Positions 1 to 15,800 are shown, counted from the stretch's first letter. The stretch: 64,000 nucleotides of DNA from Hyperoodon ampullatus (GCA_949752795.1 CATKHW010000008.1:2728001-2792000), one strand, 5' to 3'. The notes: generated by a model from the sequence alone, not told the origin. Translations and numbers: made by a program.

Positions 1-1135
1 CCTGTGCTTTAAAGGTGATTCCACTGTATCTCTTGAAATATGTTTCCTGCTATTCTGGCTCGCTTTCAAGTCTGCCTCGTTGCCTTACCTCAACAGATTT
101 TTGGACGATAGTTGTCCTTTCTTACTCTGCCAGTTTGTGAATGGATGTGCCCCTGAGCTCCATTTTTCAACTCGTTTTTTGTGAGGTGACGGCAGGTCCA
201 AAACTTTGGTTCAAGAACTATAATGGTTCCTGGCGGGTGGCTGAGACTTTGGCTAATTCTTCTACCTGCCAGGAAATCAGAGTGACATGTGCCCGTCCAA
301 ATGTCTAACAGCTACTCTCTCATTGGTTCTCCTTCTTCCCCTTCATCCTCTGCCAAACTGGCAACCTGTGCGAACCAGGAGGAAAAAGGGGCTGTCTCTG
401 CATGTTGGGACATTGATTGTAAAGCAGTTGGAAAGTCAAACCGGATCACCAGGGGAGGGACTATTAGTTGTGTTTTAGAAACCTTTTGTATTCACAGTGT
501 GTCCATTCTCTAGGTTTCCCTTACATGTTATAGCTGTAGTAATATTGTCTTAAACCTGGAGCGTTTGGACCCTTGGAATGTGTGCAACACATTATTGCTT
601 TAAATGGTCTGCATTTCCTCACCAAATCTCACCAATCCTCTCAGTCCCAAGTGTCCAGCCTTATGCCACATACAGCTGTCGTTATAGATAGGGTCATTCC
701 AGGTTTCATCAGAGCCCCTGTAGGAATTGTAAAGAATTTCCCTTTTTTTTGTTTTGTTTTTGAAATTCCTTTTTGTAGTGGGTTTGAGCTGATTCTCACT
801 GCCATGTTTATGCCAGTCTAGACACACTTGTTTCCCTTACAGAGACTTATCAATACATTGGTTTTAAGATTCTTACTAGTCAGATATATTCCTCTGAGGA
901 GAATAGGGGTGTTGAGTCCCGTTCACTGAGGAAGGAGTAGGTCTTGTCTGTTCTGTATTTGGATTATGGAATGGTACCTGTGCTAATATCAAACTCTGGT
1001 TTTATGCATCTCCCCACCTCTCCTTTCCCCTTAAGCAGGCATAAGTATGTTTTCTATATGTGAGACTCTTTTTTCTTTACTAATTCAGTTCATGTGTACC
1101 CATGTTTTCATTTCCTTCATAAGTGATATCTTATG
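1..1135 (+). repeat. Partial 1.74-kb satellite unit, cut by the window edge on the left and by the minisatellite on the right
   Basis: The sequence starts about 65 bp downstream of where the unit's palindrome would end and runs through the unrecognised segment (about 1-742) and half of the LINE-1 part (743-1135). It stops at AAGTGATATCTTATG, where minisatellite begins. It is a mosaic. Up to about 800 it shares rare variants with the unit at 36273 (CTTCTACCTGCC near 260, AACCGGATCACC near 430). From about 880 it shares GAGAATAGGGGTGTTGAG and GGAAGGAGTAGGTC only with the junction unit at 43223-44458. No gene was seen; short open frames on both strands are not kept between copies. Confidence 0.9.
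743..1135 (-). mobile_element. LINE-1 3' end fragment (3' UTR part), interrupted by the minisatellite
   Basis: The T-run with GTTTTGTTTTTG at 743-770 corresponds to the element's A-tail, and the following bases read on the minus strand as an L1 3' UTR. Visible L1-like landmarks are the T-rich start, CAGATATATTCCTCT near 880, the CTTAAGCAGGCATAAG block near 1033 and AAGTGATATCTTATG at the right end, which matches the L1 stretch coding 'atatcactta'. The L1 sequence stops at 1135; the ORF2 end present in complete units is missing here. Confidence 0.75.
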
Positions 1136-4100
1136 TCAGAATGCTCCATGCCTCTTGTCATCATAATGCTCCATGATGCTTGTCACCATGATTATCCATG
1201 GCCTTCTCATCGCAATACTCCACGGTCTTGCCATCACATTGCTCCATGCCCTGCTCATCACAATGCTCCATGTCCCTTGTCATCACAATTCTCCACCTCT
1301 TTGTCATCACAATGTTCCATGACACTTCTCATCACAATGTTACATGCTCTTGTCATCACAATTCTCCATGCACTTGTCATCGCAATGCTCCCTGAACCCT
1401 GTCATAGCAAGCTCCATATCCTTGTCATCACAATATTTCATGACATTGTTATAAAAATTCTCAATGTCCCTTGTCATCACAATGCTCCCTGCCATTGTCA
1501 TCACAATGCTTCATGACACTTGTCATCACAATGCTCCAAGCCCTTGTCATCACAATGCTCCATGCCCTTTTCATCACAATGCTCCATGACCCATGTCATC
1601 ACAATGTTCCCTGACACCTGTCATCACAATGCTCCTTGCCCCTTGTCAGTACAGTGTGCCATGATGCTCGTCATCACAATTACCCAAGGTCTTCTCATCA
1701 CAATGCTTCTCGGTTTTACCATCACAATGCCCCATGCCCTGGTCATCTCAATGCTCCATGTCCCTTGTCATCACAATTCTCCACGACCTTGTCATCACAA
1801 TGCTTCTTGACACTTCTCATCACAAAGATATATGCTCTTGTCATCACAATTCTGCATGCATTTGTCATCTCAATGCTCCATGACCCCTGTCATAACAAGC
1901 TCCATGGGCTTGTCATCACGTTGTTTCAAGACCTGGTCATTAAAATTCTCAATGGCCCTTGTCATCACAATGATCCATGCCCTTGTCCTCACAATGCTCC
2001 TTTACCTTTGTCATCACAATCCTCCATGACACTTGGTATCACAATGCTCCATGGCATTGTCATCACAAGGGACATGACATATGTCATCACAAGGCTCCCT
2101 GACACCGGTCTTCACAATAATCCATGACCTTGTCATCACAATGATCCATGCTCTAGTCATCACAATGCACCATTCTCACTGTCATCACAATAATCCATGA
2201 AACTTGTCAGACCAATGCTCCATGCCCCTGTCATCACAATGCTCCATGCCCTTGACATCCCAATGCTCCATGACCCCTGTCGTCACAAGGCTCCGTGACT
2301 CCATTCATCACAATGCTTCATGATCTTTGTCATCACAATGGTCAATGCCCTCGTCATCACAAGTCTCTTTGACCTATGTCACCACAATGCTCCATGAACT
2401 TTTCATCACAATGCTCCGTGACCCTTGTCATCACAATGCTCCATGCCTTTCTCAGCACAATACTCAATGAGACTTGTCATCACAATGCTCCATGCGCTGG
2501 TCAACACAATGCTCCACCAGCTTGTCATCACAATGTTCCATGCACTTCTAATCAAAATGCTCTGTCACCACTGATATTACAATGTTCCATCAGTAGTCAT
2601 CACAATACTCCCTCACCCTTGTCATCACAATGTTCCATGACCCCTGTCATCACAATACTACATGCCCTTATCATCACAGTGTTCCATGACCCCTGACATC
2701 ACAGTGCTCCATACCCATGTCATCAAAATGCTCCATGACCCTTTTCATCACAATGCTCCATGACCCCTGACCTCACAATGCTCCATAACACATGTCATCA
2801 AAATGCTCCATGACCTTTGTCATCACAAAGCTCCATGACACTTGGCATCACAATGCTCCATGTCATTGTCATCACAATGCTCCATGAACCTTCTCGTCAC
2901 ATTGCTCCATGCCCTTGTGATCACAAATCTCCATGACGCTTGTCATCAAAATGCTCGATGCCCTTCTCATAACATTGCTCCATGCCCTTGTCTTTACAGT
3001 TCTCCATGAACCCTGTACCACAGTATTCCGGTCCCTTGTCATCACAATGCTCCATGCCCACTCTCATAACAATAATCCATGAAACTTTTCAGACCAATTC
3101 CACATGACCTTGTCATCACAATGCTCCATTACCCCTGTCATAACAATGCTCCATGATCCCTGTCATCACAATGTTCCACAACCTTGTAATCACAAGGCTC
3201 CATGACCCTTGTCATCACAAGGCTCCAAGACCCATGTACTCACAGTGCTCCATGCCCTTGTCATCACAAAGATCCATGATGGATGTCATCAGAATGCTCC
3301 ATGGCTTTCTCATCGCAATGCTCCTTTCCCTTGTCATCAGAATGCTCCAAGACCCCTGTAATCACAATGCTCCATGCCCCTTTTCATCAGAATGCTCCAT
3401 GAGACTTCTCATCACAAGGCTCCATGGCCTTCTCATCACAATGCTCCAGGACCTTGTCATCACAATGCTCCATGACCCCTTTCATCAGAATACTCCATGA
3501 ACATTTTCAGCCCAATGTTCCATGACCTTCTCATCACAATGCTTCATGACCCATGTCATCAAAATGCTCCATGACCACTGTCATCAAAATGCTCCATGAC
3601 CATTGTCATCACATTGATCCATGCCCTTGTCATCCCAGTGATCCATGGCCCCTGTAATCACAATGCTATGTGATGCTTGTCATCACATTGCTCCGTGACC
3701 CTTGTCATCACAATGCTCCATGCTTTGTCATCACAATGCTCCATGCTTTGTCAGCAAAATGCTACATGACATTGTCATCACAATGTTCCATGTGCTTGTC
3801 ATCATAATTCTCCATTACATTGTCATCAAAATCCTCCATGAACCTTGGGATCACATTGCTTCAAGCCCTTGTCATCAAAATGCTCCATGTTCCTTGAAAT
3901 CAAAATGATCCATGACCTCTGTCATCACAATGCTCCAAACACTTGTGATCACATTGTTCCATAACACTTGTCATAACAACACACTTTGATGCCTGTCATC
4001 ACAATTATACATGGACTTCTCATGACAATGCTCCATGAACTTTGCATCACAATGCTCATTACACTTATCATCACAATGCTCCCTGTCATTTCTGGTCAGA

Positions 4101-7100
4101 ATGCTCCTTGAACCGTGTCATGAAAAGGCTCCATGCACTTTTCATCACAATGCTCCATGCTATTGTCATCACAACACTTCACAAGCTTGTCATCAGTATC
4201 CTCCATGACCCTTGTCATCACAATGCTCCATGACACTTTTCATCACAATGCTCCACACCCATATCATTACACTTCTCCATGACGCTCGTCATCACAATTA
4301 TCAATGGTTTTCTCATCACAATGCTCCACGGTCTTGCCATCACAATGCTCCATGACACTTCTCATCACAATGTTACACGATCTTGTCATCACAATTATCG
4401 ATGCACTTGTCATAGCAATGCTCCATGACCCGTCATAGCAAGCTCCATGTGTTATTCATCACAATGCTTCACGACCTTGTCATCAAAATTCTCAATGGCG
4501 CTTGTCATCACAGTACTCCATGCACTTGTCCTCACAGTGCTCCATGACCCTTGTCATCGCAATGTTCCAAGCCCTTGTCATCAAAACGCTCCATTACCTT
4601 TGTCATCACAATCCTCCATGACACTTGGTATCACAACGTGCCATGCCATTGTCATCACAATGGACAATGACATATGTCATCACAATGCTCCCTGACACCT
4701 CTCTTCAAAATACTCCATTACCATGACATCACAATGTTCCCTGCCCTTTTCATCACAATGCGCCATGCCCACTGTCATCACAATAATCCATGAAACTTGT
4801 CAGACCAATGTTCCATGCCCCTGTCATCACATTGCTCCATGCCCTTGTCATCACAATGCTCCATGACCCCTGTCATCAAAATGCTCCGTGACTCCAGTCA
4901 TCAGAGTGATTCATGACCTTTCTTATCACAATGGTCCATGCCCTCGTCACACAAGGCTCTGTGATCTTTGTCACCACAATGCTCCATGAAATTTTCATCA
5001 CAATGCTCTGTGTCTCTTGTCATCACAATGCTCCATGCCTTTGGCAGCACAATGCTCCATGACACTTGTCAACAAAATGCTCCATGCGCTTGTCAGCACA
5101 ATGCTCCATGACACATGTCATCACAATGTGCCATGCTCTTTTCATCCAAAGCTCCATATCCTTTTCATCACTATGCTCCATAAAACTTCTCATCACAATG
5201 CTCCATGCACTTCTCAACAAAATGCTCTCTCACCACATATATCACAATGTTCCATCACTAGTCATCACAGTACTCGCTCACCCCTGTCATCACAATGCTC
5301 CGTGACTCCACTCATCACAATGCTTCATGACATTTGTCATCACAATGGTCCATGACCTGATCACACAAAGCTCTGTGACCTTTGTCACCGCAATGCTCCT
5401 TGAAATTTTTATCACAATGCTCTGTGACCCTTGTCATCACAAAGCTCCATGCCTTTGTCAGCACAATGCTCCATGAGCCTTGTCATCACAATGCTCGACA
5501 CGCGTGTCAGCACAATGCTCCATAACCCATGTCATCACAATGCACCATGCACTTGTCATCACAGTGCTCCACATACTTGTCATCAAAATGCTCCTTAAAC
5601 CTTGTCATCATAATGCTCCATGCACTTCTCCTCAAAATGTCTTCTCACCACTGATATCACAATGCTCCATCACTAGTCATCACAGTACTCCCTCACCCCT
5701 GTCATCACAATATTCCATGACCCCTTTAATCACAATTCTCCATGCCCTTGTCATCACAAAGCTCCATGACGCATGTCATCAGAATGCTCTATTGCCTTCT
5801 CATCACAATGCTCCATGCCCTTGTAATCACATTGCTTCAAAACCCCTGTAATCTCAATGCTCCATGCACCTTTTCATCAGAATGCTCCATGCCGTTGTCA
5901 TCACAATGCTCCCTGACACTTGTCATCGCAATGTTCCAAGCCCTTCTCATCAAAATGCTCCATTACCTTTGTCATCACAATCCTCCATTACACTTGGTAT
6001 CACAATGCTCCATGCCATTGTCATCACAATGGACAATGACATATGTCATCACAATGCTCCCTGGCACCTGTCTTCACAATATTCCATGACCTTGTCATCA
6101 CAATGTTCCATGCCCTTGTCATCACAATGCGCCATGCCCACTGTCATCATAATAATCCAGGAAACTTGTCAGACAAATATTCCATGCCAGTGTCATCACA
6201 ATGCTCCATGCCCTTGTCATCACAATGCTCCATGCCCCCTGTCATCACAATGCTCCGTGACTCCAGTCATCACAATGCTTCATGACATTTGTCATCACAA
6301 TGGTCCATTCCCTCCTCACACAAGGCTCTGTGACCTTTGTCAACACAATGCTCGATGCCCTTGCCATCACAATGATCCATGCTCACTGTCATCACAATAA
6401 TCCATGAAACATGTCAGACCAATGGTCCATGCCCTCGTCACACAAGGGTCTGTGATCTTTGTCACCACAATGCTCCATGAACTTTTCATCACAATGCTTT
6501 GTGTCCCTTGTCATCACAAGGCTCCATGCATTTGTCAGCACAATGCTCCTTGACACTTGTCATCTAAATGCTCCATGCGCTTTTCAGCACAATGCTCCAT
6601 GACCACTGTCATCACAATGCTCCATGACTCCAGTCATCACAGTGCTTCATGACCTATCTCATCACTATGGTCCATGCCCTCGTCACACAAGGCTCTGTGA
6701 TCTTTTTCACCCCAATGCTCCATTAAAATTTCATCACAATGCTCTGTGTACCTTGTCATCAAAATGCACCATGCCTTTGTCAGCACAATGCTCCATGACA
6801 TTTGTCATCAAAATGCTCCATGCGCTTGTCAGCACAATGCTCTATGACACATGTCATCACAATGCGCCATGCACTTGTCATCACAATACTCCATAACCTT
6901 ATCATTGCTATGCTCCATAACACTTGTCATCACAATGCTCCATGCACTTCTCATCAAAGTGCTCTCTCACCATATATATCACAATGTCCCATCACTAGTC
7001 ATCACAATACTCCCTCACCCCTGTCACCACAGTGTTCCATGACCCCTGTCATCACACTGCTACATGCCCTTATCATCACAATGCTACATGAGCCCTGACA

Positions 7101-8145
7101 TCACAATATTCCATAACCACTGTCACAAAATGCTCCATGACCCATTTCATCACAATGCTTCATGACCCCTGACATCAGAATGTTCCATAACCCCTGTCAA
7201 CAAAATATTCCATGGCCCTTTTCATCAAATTGCTCCAAGACCCTGTCATCACAATGCTCCCTGTCCTTCTCATCTCTATGCACCAAGCCCTTGTCGTCAA
7301 AATGCCCCATGACATTTGTCATCACAAAGCTCCATGAACCTTAGCATCACAATGCTCCATGCCATTGTCATCACAATGCTCAATGAAATATTTTATCACA
7401 TTGCTCCATGCCCTTGTCATCACAATGCTCCATTACACCTCTCATAACAATGCTCCATGACCCCTGCCATCACAATGTTCCACGGCCTTGTCATCACAAG
7501 GCTCCATGACCCTTGTCATCACAATGCACCAAGACCTCTGTAATCACAATTCTCCATGCCCCTTTTCATCTCAATGCTCCATGAACCCTGTCATCACAAT
7601 GCACCATGCCCATCATCATAATGATTCAGGCTATTGTCATCACAATGAAATTAAAATACTCCATGACCTCTGTCATCACAATGCTCCAAACCCTTCTGAT
7701 CACAATGTCCCATAACACTTGTCATCACAATACCCCATGACGCTCGTCATCATAATTATGCAAGGTCTTCTCATCACAATGCTCCATGACCTTTGTCACC
7801 ACAATGCTCAATACACTTGTCATCACAATTCTCCGTGACACTTGTCATCAGTATGCTCTTTGAACACTGTCTTGACAAGGATCCATGCCTATTTCTTCAC
7901 AATGATCCATTCCCTTTTCTTGACAATGCTCCAAGGCCAATGTTATCACAGTGCTCTGTGACTTCAGTCATCACAATCCTTCATGACATTTGTCATCACA
8001 ATGGTCCATGACCCCGTCACACAAAGCTCTGTGACCTTTGTCATCACAGGGCTCCATGAACTTTTAATCACAATGCTCTGTGATCTTAGTCATCACAAAG
8101 CTCCATGCCTTTGTCAGCACAATGCTCCATGACGCTTGTCATCAC
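1136..8145 (+). repeat. Array 1 proximal block, collinear with 44459-63138
   Basis: Ordered variant monomers here match array 2 in the same order, with the offset changing in steps. It is 43,323 at 1136, about 43,759 near 3691, 43,542 near 5233, about 44,480 near 5540, 45,004 near 5742, 54,676 at 5960-6600 and 54,993 at 6600-8145. Each step marks a gain or loss of monomers in one copy. The match ends near 8145, where CTCGATACTCTTCTC differs from TTCGATGCGTGTG at 63138. Confidence 0.8.
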
Positions 8146-9039
8146 AATGCTCGATACTCTTCTCATCACAATGCTCCATGCCCTTGTCATTACAATCCTC
8201 CATGACACATGAATCACAGGGTTCCGTGCCCTAGTCATCACAATGCTCCATGCCGAATCTCATCACAATAATCCATGAAATTTTCAGACCAATGTTCCCT
8301 GCCCTTGTCATCACAATGCTCCATTACCCCTGTCATAATGATGCTCCATGACTCCTGTCATAACAATGCTCCATGACTCCTGCCATCACAATGTTCCACA
8401 GCCTTGTCATCCAAGGCTCCATGACCCTTGTCATCACAATGCTCCAAGACCCCTGTAATCACAATGCTCCTTGCCCTTGTCGTCACAAAGATCCATGACC
8501 CATATCATCAGAATGCTCCATGGCCTTCTCATGACAATGCTCCATGCCCTTGTTATTACAATGCTCCAAGAACCCTGTAATCAAAATTCTCCATGCCCTT
8601 ATTCATCAGAATGCTCCATGAGACTTGTCATCACAAGACTCCATGGTTTTCTCATCACACTTCTCCAGGACCTTGTCATCACAATGCTCCATTCCCTTGT
8701 CATCACAATGCTTCTTGACCCCTGTCATCACAATACTCCATGAACATTTTCAGCCCAATGCTCCATGACCTTCTCATCAAAATGCTCCATTCCCTTGTCA
8801 TCACAATGCTCCAAGAACCCTGTAATCACAATGTTCCATTCCCCTTGTCATTACAGTGCTCCATGACTCTCGTCATCACAATTATCCGTGATCTTCTCAT
8901 CACAATGTTCCACGGTCTTGCCATCACAATGCTCCATGCCCTTGTCATCGCAATGCTTCACGAAGTTTTCATCAAAATTCTCAATGGCCCTTGTCATCAC
9001 AATGCTCCATGCACTTGTCATCACAATGCTCCATGACAC

Positions 9040-12000
9040 ATGTCATCACAATGTGCCATGCTCTTTTCATCACAATGCTCCACATCCTTTTCATCCCTAT
9101 GCTCCATAAAACTTGTCATCACAATGCTCCATGAACTTCTCATCAAAATATTCTCTCACCTCATATATCAAAATGTTCCATCACTAGTCATCACAATACT
9201 CGCTCACCCCTGTCATCACAATGTTCCATGACCACTGTCATCACAGTGGTAAATGCCCTTATCATCACAATGCTCCATGACCCCTGACATCACAATATTC
9301 CTTAACCACTGTCATCAAAATGTTCCATGACACTTTTCATCAATTTGCTCCATAACCCTGTCATCACAATGCTCCCAGCCCTTCTCATCAAAATGCACCA
9401 CGACCTTGTCATCAAAATGCTCCATGACCTTTGTCATCACAAAGCTCCATGACCCTTGGCATCACAATGCTCCATGCCATTTCATCACAATGCTACATGA
9501 AACCTCTCATCACATTGCTCCATGCCCTTGTCAGCACAATGCTCGATACTCTTCTCATCACAATGCTCCATGCCCTTGACATTACAATCCACCATGGCAC
9601 ATGTATCACAGTGTTCCGTGCCCTAGTCATCACAATGCTCCATGCCGAATCTCATCACAATAATCCATGAAATTTTCAGACTAATGTTCCATGCCCTTGT
9701 GCTCACAATGCTCCATTAACCCTGTCATAACAATGCTCCATGAACCCTGCCATCACAATGTTCCACGGCCTTGTCATCCAAGCCTCCATGACCCTTGTCA
9801 TCAGAGTGATCCAAGACCACTGTAATCACAATTTTCCATGCCCTTGTCGTCACAAAGATTCATGACACATGTCATCAGAATGCTACGAGGACTTCTCATC
9901 ACAATGCTCCATGCCCTTGTCATCACAATGTTCCATAACCCCTGTTCTCAAAATGTTCCATGACACTTTTCATCAATTTGCTCCAAGACGCTGTCATCAC
10001 AATGCTCCCTGCCCTTCTCATCACAAGGCACAACGACCTTGTCATCAAAATGCCACATGACCATTGTCATCACAAAGCTCCATTACCCCTGTCATAACAA
10101 TGATCCATGACCCCTGCCATCACAAGGTTCCACGGCCTTGTCATCACAAGCCTCCATGACCCTTGTCATCACAGTGCTCCTAGACCCCTGTAATCACAAT
10201 GCTCCATGCCCTTGTCATCACAAAGCTCCATTATGCATGTCATCTGAATGCTCCATAGCCTTATCATCACAATGCTCCATGCCCTTGTCATCACAATGCT
10301 CCAACAGCCCTGTAATCACAATGCTCCATGCCTCTTTTTATCTCAATGCTCCATGAACCCTGTCATCACAATGCACCGTGTCCATCACCATAATATTTCA
10401 TGCTATTGTCTTCACAATGAAATCCAACTGCTCAATGATCTCTGTCATCACAATGCACCAAACCCTTCTGATCACAATGTTCCATAACACTTGTCATCAC
10501 AATGCCCCATGAGGCTGGTCATCACAATTATCCATGGACTTCTCATCACAATGCTCCATGATCTTTGTCATCACAATGCTCAATACACTTATCATCACAA
10601 TGCTCCCTGACAGTTGTCATCAGTATGCTCCTTGAACCCTGTCATGACAAGGCTCCATGCATTTTTCATCACAATGATCCATTCCCTTTTCATCACAATG
10701 CTCAAAGACCCCTGCAGTCACAATGCTCCATGTCCTTTTCATCACAAAGCTCCATGACGCATGTCATCAGAATGCTCCATTGCCTTCTCATCACAATACT
10801 CCATGCCCCTGTCATCACAATGCTTCAAAACCCCTGTAATCACAATGCTCCATGCACCTTTTCATCAGAATGCTCCATGACCATTTTCATCAAAATGCTC
10901 CATGACCCCTGACATCACAATGTTCCATAACCCCTGTCATCAAAATATTCCATGACACTTTTCATCAACTTGCTCCATGACCCTGTCATCACAATGCTCC
11001 CTGTTTTTCTCATCTCAATGCACCATGCCCTTGTCGTCAAAATGCCCCATGTCCTTTGTCATCACAAAGCTCCATGAACCTTAGCATCACAATACTCCAT
11101 GACATTTTATCACAATGCTACATGTAACCTCTCATCACATTGCTCCATGACCCTTGGCATCACAATGCTCCATGCCATTTCATCACAATGCTACATGAAA
11201 CCTCTCATCACATTGCTCCATGCCCTTGTCAGCACAATGCTCCATGACGCTTGTCATCACAATGCTCGATACTCTTCTCATCACAATGCGCCATGCCCTT
11301 TTCATTACAGTCCTCCATGACACATGTATCACAGTGTTCCGTGCCCTAGTCATCACAATGCTCCATGCCTAATCTCATCACAATAATCCATGAAATTTTC
11401 AGAGTAATGTTCCATGCCCTTGTCATCACAATGCTCCTTTACCCCTGTCATAACAATGCTCAATGACCCCTGCCATCACAATGTTCCACGGCCTTGTCAT
11501 CCAAGGCTCCATGACCCTTGTCATCATAGTGCTCCAAGACATCTGTAATCACAATGCTCCATGCCCTTGTCGTCACAATGATTCATGTTGCATGTCATCA
11601 GAATGCTCCATGGCTTTCTCATTAAAATGCTCCAATCCCTTATCATCACAATGCTCCAAAGCCTCTGTAATCACAATGCTCCATGCCCCTGGTCATTACA
11701 GAGCTCCATGACGTTCGTCATCACAATTATCCATGGTCTTCTCATCACAATGCTCCACGGTCTTGCCATCACAATGCTCCATGCCCTGGTCAACACAGTG
11801 CTCCATGTCCCATGTCATCACAATTCTCCACGTCCTTGTCATCACAATGCTCCATGACACTTCTTATCACAATGTTACATGATCTTGTCATCACAATTCT
11901 TCATACACTTGTCATCGCAATGCTCTATGTCCCCTGTCATAGCAAGCTCCATGCGCTTGTCATCACAATGCTTCACGAAGCTGTCATCAAAATTCTCAAT

Positions 12001-12858
12001 GGCACTTGTCATCACAATGCTCCATGCACTTGTCATCACAATGCTCCATTACCCTTGTCATCACAATGTCCCAAGCTCTTGTCATCAAAATGCTCCATTA
12101 CCTTTGTCATCAAAATCCTCCATGACACTTGGTATCACAATGCTCCATGCCAATGTCATCACAATGGACAATGACATATGTCATCACAATCCTCCCTGAC
12201 ACCTGTCTTCACAATACTCCATGACCTTGTCATCACAATGTTCCATGCCCTTGTCATCACAATGTGCCATGCCCACTGTCATCACAATAATCCATGAAAC
12301 TTGTCAGACCAATGTTCCATGCCCTTGTCATCACAATGCACAATGCCCTTGTCATCACAATGCTCAATGACCCGTGTCATCACAATGCTCCGTGACTCCA
12401 GTCATCACAATGCTTCATGACCTTTGTCCTCACAATGGTCCATTCCCTCATCACACAAGGCTCTGTGACCTTTGTCACCACAATGCTCCCTGTCCTTGTC
12501 ATCACAAAGCTCCAAGACGCATGTCATCAGAATTCTCCATGGCCTTCTCATCACAATGCTCCTTGCCCTTGTCATCACAATGCTTCAAAACCGCTGTAAT
12601 CACAATGCTCCATGCACCTTTTCATCAGAATGCTCCATGACCATTTTCATCAAAACGCTCCATGACCCCTGACATCACAATGTTCCATAACCCCTGTCAT
12701 CAAAATGTTCCATGACACTTTTCATCAATTTGCTCCATGACCCTATCATCACAATGCTCCCTGCCCTTCTCATCACAATGCACCACGACCTTGTCATCAA
12801 AATGCTCCATGACATTTGTCAACACAAAGCTCCATGACCCTTGGCATCACAATGCTCC
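9040..12858 (+). repeat. Higher-order block, copy 1 (partner 20390-24575)
   Basis: Matches the partner at an offset of 11,350 near 9051-9181, 11,644 near 9331-9441, 11,668 near 9869 and a constant 11,717 from about 10,200 to 12,858. I count 5 differences in the 180 bases from 10561. After 12858 the copies diverge: CTCCATGCCATTTC here, CTCAATACAC in the partner. Confidence 0.88.
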
Positions 12859-15800
12859 ATGCCATTTCATCACATTGCTACATGTAACCTCTCATCACAT
12901 TGCTCCATGCCCTTGTCAGCACAATGCTCCATGACGCTTGTCATCACAATGCTCGATACTCTTCTCATCACAATGCTCCATGCCCTTGTCATTACAATCC
13001 CCCATGACACATGTGTCACAGTGTTCCGTGCCCTAGTCATCACAATGCTCCATGCCGAATCTCATCACAATAATCCATGAAATTTTCAGACCAATATGCG
13101 ATGCCCTTGTCATCACAATGCTCCATTAACCCTGTCATAACAATGACCCCTGCCATCACAATGTTCCACGGCCTTGTCATACAAGGCTCCATGACCCTTG
13201 TCATCACAGTGCTCCAAGACCCCAGTAATCACAATTTTCCATGTCCTTGTCATCACAAAGATTCTTTACGCATGTCATCAGAATGCTCCGAGGCCTTCTC
13301 ATCACAATGCTCCATGCACTTGTCATCATAATGCTCCAAGACCCCTGTAATCACAATGCTCCATGCCCTTTGTCATTACAGTGCTCCTTGACGCTTGTCA
13401 CCACAGTTATCCGTGATCTTCTCATCACAATGCTCCACGGTCTTGCCATCACAATGCTCCATGTCCCATGTCATCACAATTCTCCAAGTCCTTGTCATCA
13501 CAATGCTCCATGATACTTCTTATCACAATGTTACATGATATTTTCATCACAATTCTCCATGCACTTGTCATCGCAATGTTCTATGTCCCCTGTAATCACA
13601 ATGCTCCATGTCCTTTTCATCACAAAGCTCCATGACGCATGTCATCAGCATGCTCCATTGCCTCCACATCACAATACTCCATGCTCTTGTTAACACAATG
13701 TTCCATAACCCCTGTTATCAAAATGTTCCCTGACACTTTTCATCAATTTGCTCCAAGACCCTGTTATCACAATGCTCCCTGCCCTTCTCATCACAATGCA
13801 CAAGGAACTTGTCAACAAAATGCTCCATGACCTCTGTCAACACAATGCACCCCGCCCTTGTCATCAAAATGCCGCATGACTTTTGTCATCACAAAGCTCC
13901 ATTACCCCGTCATAAGAATGATCCATGACCCCTGCCATCACAAGGTTCCACGGCCTTGTCATCACAAGCCTCCACGGCCTTGTCATCAAAAGCCTCCATG
14001 ACCCTTGCCATCACAGTGCTCCAAGACCCCTGTAATCACAATGCTCCATGCCCTTGTCATCACAAAGCTCCATGACGCATGTCATCTGAATGCTCCATGG
14101 CCTTCTCATCACAATGCTTTATGCCCTTGTCATCACAATGCTCCATGAACCCTGTCATCACCATTGACCGTATCCATCACCATAATATTTCATGCTATTG
14201 TCATCACAATGAAATCAAAACGCTCAATGACCTCTGTCATCACACTGCACCAAACCCTTCTGATCACAATGTTCCATAACACTTGTCATCACAATGCCCC
14301 ATGACGCTGGTCATCACAATTATCCATGGACTTCTCATCACAATGCTCCATGATCTTTGTCATCACAATGCTCAATACACTTATCATCACAATGCTCCCT
14401 GACAGTTGTCATCAGTATGCTCCTTGAGCCCTGTCATGACAAGCCTCCATGCATTTTTCATCACAATGATCCATTCCCTTTTCATCACAATGCTCCAAGA
14501 CCCCTGTAATCACAATGCTCCATGTCCTTGTCATCACAAAGCTCCATGACGCATGTCATCAGAATGCTCCATTGCTTTCTTATCACAATACTCCATGCCC
14601 TTGTCATCACATTGCTTCAAAACCCCTGTAATCTCAATGCTCCTTGCACCTTTTCATCAGTATGCTCCATGACCCTTGTCATCACAAGGCTCCATGGCCC
14701 TCTCATCACAATGCTCCAGGACCTTTTCATCACATTGCTCCATTCCCTTCTCATCACAATGCTCCATTACCCCTGTCATCACAGTACTCCATGAATATTT
14801 TCAGCCCAATGCTCCATGACCTTCTCATCACAAAGCTCCATGACACATGTCATCACAATGCTACATGACCACAGTCATCAAAATGATCCATGCCACTTGT
14901 CATCAGAATGTTCCATGTGCTTGTCATCCCAATGCTCCATGACCCCTGTAATCACAATGCTCCTTGACGCTTGTCGTCACAGAGCTCCATGACACTTGTC
15001 ATCACAATTCTCCATGCCTTTGTCAGCAAAATGCTACATGAACTTGTCATCACAATGCTCCATGGAATTGTCATCACAATGCTCCATTACCAGTGTCATC
15101 ACAATCCTCCGTGAACCTTGGGATCACATTGTTTCATGCCCTTGTCATCACAATGCTCCGTGATTCTTGAAATCAAAATGTTCCATGACCTGTGTCATCA
15201 CAATGCTCCAAACTCTTGTGATCACAATGTTCCATAACAGTTGTCATCACAACGCTCCATGATGCCTGTCATCACAATACTCCATGCCCTTGTCATCAAA
15301 ATGCTCCATGAACTTTGTCATCACAATGCTCAATACACTTGTCATCACAATGCTCCCTGACACTTTTCGTCAGAATGCTCCTTGAAACCTGTCATGAAAA
15401 GGCTCCATGCCTTTTTCATCACAATGCTCCATGCCCTTTTCATCACAATGCTCCATGCCATTGTCATCACAATACTCCACAAGCTTGTCATCAGAATGCT
15501 CCATGACCCTTGTCATCACAATGATCCATGACCCATGTCATCACAATGATCCATGACACCTGTCATCACAATGCTCCATGCCCCTTGTCATCACAGTGCT
15601 CCATGACGCTCGTCATCACAATGCTCCACTGTCTAGCCATCACAATGCTCCATGACACTTCTCATCACAATGTTACATGCTCTTGTCATCACAGCTCTCC
15701 ATGCACTTTTCATCGCAATGCTCCATGACCCCTGTCATAGCAAGCTACATGTGCTTTTCATCACAATGCTTCAGGAACTTGTCATCAAAATGCTCAATGG

